64,000 nt of DNA from Candidatus Parvarchaeota archaeon (lineage in GTDB: Archaea > Nanobdellota > Nanobdellia > CSSed11-243R1), in assembly GCA_015522785.1 (NCBI GenBank), contig WALP01000030.1:1-64000 (forward strand). The letters run 5' to 3'. A program made the position numbers and the translations under genes. Shown piece by piece: positions 59,744 through 64,000 of the stretch (position 1 is its first letter; the number at the start of each line of letters is the position of its first letter). The notes beneath the pieces were generated by a model. It worked only from the letters and a program-made list of their open reading frames with translations, searched no databases and was not told the DNA's origin.

Positions 59744-60064
59744 TTCTTTTATACTCTCAACAATGCTTTTCAACATTTCTCTGTTCAACATGTTGGATTC
59801 ATATTCTAATGCTATAACATGATTTCCCGTAGGGTATATAAAAAATTCAGTGTTTTCTAACGTCAGGGTAAGCCCAAATATATCTTCCTTATGAGCAACA
59901 GATATTTGCTCCGCTGCACCACCAAGAACGCCATAGAGAACATCAAAAACTTTAAAGTCAGTATCTTGTGTTGTGTCCAACACCTGTCCGCTCTGAGAAA
60001 AAACAGCAATCTCTTTCAAGTTATATTTATTTTTTATATTTAACAAATCATCTAAATGCCCCAT
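59729..60064 (-). CDS. Roadblock/LC7-like protein
   Basis: A 111-residue protein with the Roadblock alpha/beta pattern: helix, then EIAVFSQSGQVLDTTQ strands, a helix VFDVLYGVLGGAAEQI, and ISVAHKEDIFGLTLTLENTE, FFIYPTGNHVIALEYE. Such proteins act as GTPase partners (MglB-like) in archaea and bacteria. A Ras-like GTPase sits at 11.8 kb. It lies between ftsY and srp54 on the opposite strand, overlapping the ftsY end by 15 nt. Confidence 0.7.
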   Translation of the reverse strand: MGHLDDLLNIKNKYNLKEIAVFSQSGQVLDTTQDTDFKVFDVLYGVLGGAAEQISVAHKEDIFGLTLTLENTEFFIYPTGNHVIALEYESNMLNREMLKSIVESIKELYNP

Positions 60065-60144
60065 GATACCACTACAAGATGAGACAATTTAAACTTTTCT
60101 ATATCAGAAAAGCCTTTTTAAAGAATACAATGTAATGAAATATT

Positions 60145-61488
60145 ATGTTAGACAAACTCTCTAATGCGTTAAAAAGCAGCATGAAGAAATTCATATCTTC
60201 AATATTCTTAGATGAAAAAACCCTTAACCAGTTCGTTAATGAAATCCAAAGGGCGCTTCTGCAGTCAGACGTGTCAGTAGATTTGGTGTTTAAAATAAGC
60301 GAAAACATAAAGAAAAGAGCCCATGAAGAAATTGGTAAGGGGGAAGTCGCAAAAGAATACATTGTCAAAATAGTATATGAAGAATTAGTAAAAATTCTCG
60401 GCGAAGAAGGCTACAAAATTGAGATTACTAAAAAACCCTTCAAGATTCTGCTTATAGGTTTGTTCGGAAACGGAAAGACGACAACCGCCGCAAAAATTGC
60501 CAAATTTTTTAAGAAAAGAGGAAACAAGGTATGTTTACTTGCGCTGGACACATTCCGCCCGGCGGCATACGAGCAGCTTACCCAGCTTGGGAAACAGATA
60601 AGCGTTCCAGTCTTCGGTGACAAGAGCAAAAAAAATCCCGTAGATGTGATAAAAGAATTCGAAAACGAAATAAAAAAATATGATGTCATAATCGCAGATT
60701 CTTCAGGAAGGGACGCCCTCAAGGAAGACATGATTGAAGAAATAACAGCTGTAAGAGATAAATTAAAACCTGACGAAATTCTCCTTGTGCAGGGGGCGGA
60801 CATTGGACAAGGCGCAAAAGAACAGGCGACAGCGTTCAAAAAAGCCCTGAACATAAGCGGAGTTATACTTACAAAAATGGACGGAACCGCGAAAGGTGGC
60901 GGAGCCATAACCGCTTGTGCCATAGCGGGGGCGCCAATAAAGTTCATAGGTGTAGGCGAGAGGATAGATGACTTGGAGGAATTCGAGCCAAAACGATTTG
61001 TCTCGCGCCTGTTGGGAATGGGTGACATAGAAACCCTCCTTGAGAAGGCTAAGGAAATTGCCAAGGAAAAAGCGCCGGACAAGGAAATGGAAAAAAGACT
61101 GATGTCCGGAAAGTTTAATCTTCTTGACTTCAAGGCGCAGTTAGAAGCCATGTCAAAAATGGGTCCGCTTTCAAAAGTCATAGATATGATTCCTGGAATG
61201 GGCATGGCGGGAATTCCAAAAGATATGCTCAATGTACAGCAGGAGAAACTCAAGATTTTCAAGATAATGATGGACTCCATGACGCAGGAAGAACTCGAAA
61301 ATCCAGACATAATAAAATCGAGCAGGATTGAAAGAATCGCAAGAGGAAGCGGAAGGGAGCCAAGCGAGGTGAGGGAACTTTTAAAGCAATACAATCAGAT
61401 TAAAAAGCTCATGAAAGGCCTCAAGGGAAAAGACATCCAAAAAATGGCAAAAAGGTTCGGAAAAGGAGGCATGAAATTTCCTTTTTAG
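60145..61488 (+). CDS. srp54: Signal recognition particle protein SRP54
   Basis: A 447-residue protein with N domain, GTPase domain (G1 GLFGNGKTTTAAKIA, DTFRPAAYEQL, DSSGRDALKED, LTKMDGTAKGGG, GVGERIDDLEEF) and a Met-rich M domain (from about 300: DFKAQLEAMSKMGPL, IPGMGM, SRIERIARGSGR). It binds signal peptides and 7S RNA. The G1 motif reads GLFGNGKT rather than the usual GLQGSGKT. Confidence 0.96.
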   Translation: MLDKLSNALKSSMKKFISSIFLDEKTLNQFVNEIQRALLQSDVSVDLVFKISENIKKRAHEEIGKGEVAKEYIVKIVYEELVKILGEEGYKIEITKKPFKILLIGLFGNGKTTTAAKIAKFFKKRGNKVCLLALDTFRPAAYEQLTQLGKQISVPVFGDKSKKNPVDVIKEFENEIKKYDVIIADSSGRDALKEDMIEEITAVRDKLKPDEILLVQGADIGQGAKEQATAFKKALNISGVILTKMDGTAKGGGAITACAIAGAPIKFIGVGERIDDLEEFEPKRFVSRLLGMGDIETLLEKAKEIAKEKAPDKEMEKRLMSGKFNLLDFKAQLEAMSKMGPLSKVIDMIPGMGMAGIPKDMLNVQQEKLKIFKIMMDSMTQEELENPDIIKSSRIERIARGSGREPSEVRELLKQYNQIKKLMKGLKGKDIQKMAKRFGKGGMKFPF

Positions 61489-61555
61489 GGAAAAATAAGC
61501 CCATTTTATCCTTATTTTGACAATTTAATTATCTTTTAGTGGTAAATATGTCTCT

Positions 61556-61575
61556 TATAAACCATAAGGTTTATA
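61556..61575. promoter_or_regulatory. Inverted repeat overlapping a TATA box
   Basis: TATAAACC and GGTTTATA, 8-bp perfect arms around a 4-nt centre. Its right arm is part of the TATA-like GGTTTATATA about 25 nt before the start at 61600. Position makes it a candidate operator. Confidence 0.4.
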
Positions 61576-61599
61576 TACTCTATTATCAATAGCCCAAAT

Positions 61600-61746
61600 A
61601 TGGATAGCGTAGAAAATATAATCAATGCGGTTTATAGAATGTCTCCACTTGTACTTATTGGATGGGGATTATTACTAGTCGCACTCAAGAAATATCAAAA
61701 GACACACCAAAGCGAGATAGTAGGAAGAGTATTAACATATATTTAG
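61600..61746 (+). CDS. Small single-pass membrane protein, 48 residues
   Basis: MDSVENIINAVYRM, then one membrane helix (SPLVLIGWGLLLVALKK), and a polar C-terminus (YQKTHQSEIVGRVLTYI). ATG at 61600 is about 25 nt downstream of GGTTTATATA, leaderless. Ends with TAG. No family recognised, but the promoter and composition support a real gene. Confidence 0.5.
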   Translation: MDSVENIINAVYRMSPLVLIGWGLLLVALKKYQKTHQSEIVGRVLTYI

Positions 61747-61776
61747 GGGTTAAAGGATGGGAGAGGAGAAAAATTA

Positions 61777-62133
61777 ATGTCCCTCAAACCATATCACAAT
61801 TTTCAAGAAGCCCAAGAGGCAGGTAGATTTAATCCAACTTCTGATGAGATTCTAAATGCGTCATGCGCATATTCCGCGGCTATAAGTTATCTTAGCAATT
61901 ATGGCGGTGGTGAAACTGCAGTAAAAATATTCGAGAATGTTGTAAGAGATTATTACAAAAACAAGGCAATAACTGAAAAAGATTTAATAGATATAGCCAA
62001 GAAAATGGAAGAAAGAGGATTTCTTGTCAGTGAAGATATACGAAAGAAATGGGCAACTCATCTTGCACAAATTGCAAACGCCAGAATTGGAAGAGGCGAC
62101 CCTCTGCAGGGATATTTAATGGGATTTGCATAA
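61777..62133 (+). CDS. Hypothetical protein, 118 residues
   Basis: A helical soluble protein (NASCAYSAAISYLSNYGGGE, FENVVRDYYKNKAITEKDLI, THLAQIANARIGRGDPLQGY) with no known family. The ribosome site GGAGAGGAGAAAAAT precedes the ATG at 61777. Follows the 48-residue membrane protein by 30 nt. Confidence 0.55.
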   Translation: MSLKPYHNFQEAQEAGRFNPTSDEILNASCAYSAAISYLSNYGGGETAVKIFENVVRDYYKNKAITEKDLIDIAKKMEERGFLVSEDIRKKWATHLAQIANARIGRGDPLQGYLMGFA

Positions 62134-62211
62134 ATGCAAATCATTCTACATAAAGTTTATAAAATTGGGATTATTCTTTGAATTCAGCAAATAAAAAGGG
62201 GGTAAGCAAAA

Positions 62212-62388
62212 ATGGCTGAAATGTTAGTTGTCGGCTCAAAAGTAAGAGCTGTAGTAAAGAAAAGTAAAATGAATATGTCAGGTGACTTCTTGAAAGGTCT
62301 CTCAAAAGAAGTCGAAGCAATTGTCAAAAAGGCGGTAGCAAGAGCAAAAGCAAACAAGAGAAAAACGCTTAGACCTACTGATTTGTAA
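62212..62388 (+). CDS. Histone-fold-like small protein (DUF1931 type)
   Basis: A 58-residue protein MAEMLVVGSKVRAVVKKSK followed by SGDFLKGLSKEVEAIVKKAV and ARAKANKRKTLRPTDL. The RKTLRPTDL ending and helical middle match the short histone-fold family (DUF1931) of archaea. It probably binds DNA. A related gene starts at 63971 (MLVVSSKVKE). Start ATG after GGGGGTAAGCAAAA. Confidence 0.8.
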   Translation: MAEMLVVGSKVRAVVKKSKMNMSGDFLKGLSKEVEAIVKKAVARAKANKRKTLRPTDL

Positions 62389-62471
62389 ACAAATTTTAGA
62401 ACTTCTTTTTTCTTTTTCTTATTTTCAAAAAGTTTATATAAAAGAAATACACTTTGTAGTGATGGGTTACT

Positions 62472-63428
62472 ATCGAAATAAAACATATCTTAAGCGTAAA
62501 AGATTTCTCAAAAGAAAAATTTGTTTATTTGTTTGACTTGGCTGACGAAATTAGAAGCCACTGGATTGAACACGAGCATCAGCTCGATGATGAATACAGA
62601 AAAAAACTAAAAGGGAAAATAATGGCTACACTATTTTGGGAGCCATCCACAAGGACTAGAATGAGCTTTGAAGCGGCGATGATGCACCAGGGAGGAAGAA
62701 TTCTTGGAGGATTTACCGCAGAAGGCAGCAGCACAAAGAAAGGAGAAACAATAGCAGACACCATAAGGAACATTTGCGGATACGGCGTTTCAGTGATAGT
62801 GATGAGACACAAACTCGAAGGTGCGGCAAGGGAAGCAGCAAACTATGCGGAAGATTACGGAGTGTCAATAATCAACGGCGGTGACGGAAAGCATGAACAT
62901 CCAACACAGACGCTTTTGGACTTGTACACGATGCACAGGCAATTTGGAGACATAACCGAAAAAAAAGTTGCCATAGTCGGCGACTTGAAATATGGAAGAA
63001 CACCACATTCATTAACATATGGACTTGGAATTTTTGGGGCGGATGTTTACTTGGTTTCTCCAGAACAGCTTAAGATGCCACCAGAGTATGTAAGCGAATA
63101 TGAAAAAACATTCAACAAACAAATAGTGCAACTCGAAAAGCTGGAGGATATAGTTGAAGTCGCAGATGTAATTTATATGACAAGAATACAAAAAGAAAGG
63201 TTTGAATCAATTGAGGAATACCAAAAAGTCGCAGGAATATACAAAATGGATTATAATATGGCAAAGAGAATGAAAGAAGGCGCCATAATAATGCATCCTC
63301 TTCCAAGAGTCAATGAAATAGACCTGAATGTGGATAATCTCCCTCAGGCAAAATATTTCGAACAGTCGCAAAATGGGTGGTTTGTTAGAGCGGCTCTGCT
63401 TCAAGACTTGCTGGGGGTGAAAGAATGA
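62472..63428 (+). CDS. pyrB: Aspartate carbamoyltransferase catalytic subunit, start unclear
   Basis: A protein with PyrB hallmarks: LFWEPSTRTRMSFEAAMMHQ (carbamoyl phosphate), NGGDGKHEHPTQTLLDLYTM, AIVGDLKYGRTPHSL, HPLPRVNEIDLNVD. Conserved N-terminal sequence (IEIKHILSVKDFSKEKF) precedes the first usable TTG at 62529, yet no ATG, GTG or TTG opens that frame upstream; a TGA stands at 62460. An ATG at 62462, about 25 nt after TTTATATAAAAG, is in another frame and would join it by a one-base shift. So I give the homology-based limit of 62472. It heads pyrBI. Confidence 0.9.
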   Translation: MEIKHILSVKDFSKEKFVYLFDLADEIRSHWIEHEHQLDDEYRKKLKGKIMATLFWEPSTRTRMSFEAAMMHQGGRILGGFTAEGSSTKKGETIADTIRNICGYGVSVIVMRHKLEGAAREAANYAEDYGVSIINGGDGKHEHPTQTLLDLYTMHRQFGDITEKKVAIVGDLKYGRTPHSLTYGLGIFGADVYLVSPEQLKMPPEYVSEYEKTFNKQIVQLEKLEDIVEVADVIYMTRIQKERFESIEEYQKVAGIYKMDYNMAKRMKEGAIIMHPLPRVNEIDLNVDNLPQAKYFEQSQNGWFVRAALLQDLLGVKE

Positions 63429-63931
63429 AAGAAAAACCGTGGGAAAAAATGCCTATGATTGAAAATGGAGTAGTCATTGACCACGTGCCAACAGACAGGG
63501 GACCATTGGTGTATCTGATTGTGCTGCCATACATAACAAATGGGATTACAGCAAACATAAGAACAAACATACCGAGCCAAAAATTAGGAGACGGCAAAGA
63601 ATATGGCAAAAAGTGGGTTTTCAAAATAGAAGATGACATAATTGACACAACACTTGAAAACAAAATCGCGCTGACGGGAGAGAAAGAAATTACAATAAAC
63701 CGCATAGTTAACTATGAGGTTGTTGAGAAATATCACCCTGAACTGCCAGAGGAATTAAGCAGCATACTGCAGTGCACAAACCCAAATTGCGTGACTTCCC
63801 ATGATTACCACGCGGGCCAAAGGCAGAGATTCAAATTGGTAAGTGAAGAGCCAGTAGTGTATGAATGCGAATACTGCGGAAATCAACTTTACCAAGAAGA
63901 CATTGATAAATTGCTCCAGAAAGACATTTAA
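63425..63931 (+). CDS. pyrI: Aspartate carbamoyltransferase regulatory subunit
   Basis: A 168-residue protein: NGVVIDHVPTDRGPLVYLIV effector domain, a longer middle (KKWVFKIEDDIIDTTLENKI), INRIVNYEVVEKY, and a zinc domain with CTNPNCVTS and CEYCGNQLY. PyrI lets CTP and ATP tune the catalytic subunit. Its ATG overlaps the pyrB stop by 4 nt. The PTDRGPLVYLIVLPY region departs from E. coli PyrI, so nucleotide control may differ. Confidence 0.92.
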   Translation: MKEKPWEKMPMIENGVVIDHVPTDRGPLVYLIVLPYITNGITANIRTNIPSQKLGDGKEYGKKWVFKIEDDIIDTTLENKIALTGEKEITINRIVNYEVVEKYHPELPEELSSILQCTNPNCVTSHDYHAGQRQRFKLVSEEPVVYECEYCGNQLYQEDIDKLLQKDI

Positions 63932-63970
63932 ATAGGGTAAGAGTTGATTTAAGTATAAAGAGGTGATAAG

Positions 63971-64000
63971 ATGTTAGTAGTTAGTTCAAAGGTAAAAGAA
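63971..64000 (+). CDS. Histone-fold-like protein, cut by the window end
   Basis: Only the first ten codons are present: MLVVSSKVKE, after a GAGGTGATAAG ribosome site. The sequence closely resembles MLVVGSKVRA of the gene at 62212, so this is a second member of the family flanking pyrBI. Confidence 0.6.
   Translation, partial: MLVVSSKVKE

Overview
The window is archaeal chromosome. It encodes transcription factor B, Cdc6/Orc1, eukaryote-type ribosomal proteins (eL15, eS8, eL37, eS19, eL39, eL31, eL20/LX, eL33/L35Ae), an LSm protein, NAC, PDCD5-like protein, prefoldin alpha, SRP54/FtsY, RNase P component 4, Trm1, deoxyhypusine synthase, an archaeal 5S rRNA and several intron-containing tRNAs. 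The DNA is A+T-rich by eye. Genes are short and tightly packed, starts are a mix of leaderless ATGs 22-30 nt after a TATA box and GGTGA/GGAGG-type ribosome sites, and many proteins look lineage-specific. This suits a small-genome archaeon, perhaps of the DPANN type; the exact lineage cannot be read from the sequence.

Layout. 0-4.6 kb: paired RAM-domain proteins with an MscS-like protein, a Nudix enzyme, eL15-NAC, a PDZ-SecD protein and an intron-containing tRNA-Pro. 4.7-15.5 kb: a Pycsar-effector-like membrane protein, a P-loop kinase, a dCTP deaminase-family enzyme, Nudix and HAD enzymes, a DEAD-box helicase, a Ras-like GTPase, a YhaM-like exonuclease and RNase J. 15.5-25.2 kb is accessory: a duplicated 40-nt segment, a TraB-like protein, SWIM and zinc-ribbon proteins, four tRNAs with introns, and a tightly overlapping HEPN-MNT-CYTH-membrane-HIT operon. 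25.3-30 kb: eS8, LSm-eL37, TFB and an HTH regulator. 30.1-35.5 kb: a five-gene operon of unknown pathway (CofD/YvcK-HAD fusion, HAD, SDR, Gfo/Idh/MocA, membrane protein), divergent from the regulator.

35.5-42 kb: Trm1, Ogg, an oxidative-stress group (peroxiredoxin, Lrp-type regulator, superoxide reductase, ferritin-like protein), CorA and L35Ae. 42.1-49.4 kb: two paralogous nucleotidyltransferases and a three-gene set with a TIM-barrel protein. 49.4-55.5 kb: DUF63, Cdc6, an amino-acid permease, PAC2, deoxyhypusine synthase and 5S rRNA. 56.2-61.5 kb: a translation/secretion operon from RNase P component 4 to FtsY and SRP54, with a Roadblock-like gene between the last two. 61.6-64 kb: small proteins, pyrBI and two histone-fold-like genes.

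The most unusual signals are: (1) five tRNA introns, at two different positions in four tRNAs, that share one roughly 40-nt core next to the 5' splice site; (2) the unassigned 30-35 kb operon; (3) the HEPN-MNT-CYTH operon; and (4) a pyrB whose conserved N-terminus has no in-frame canonical start codon. Functional calls rest on motif recognition by eye, with no database search.
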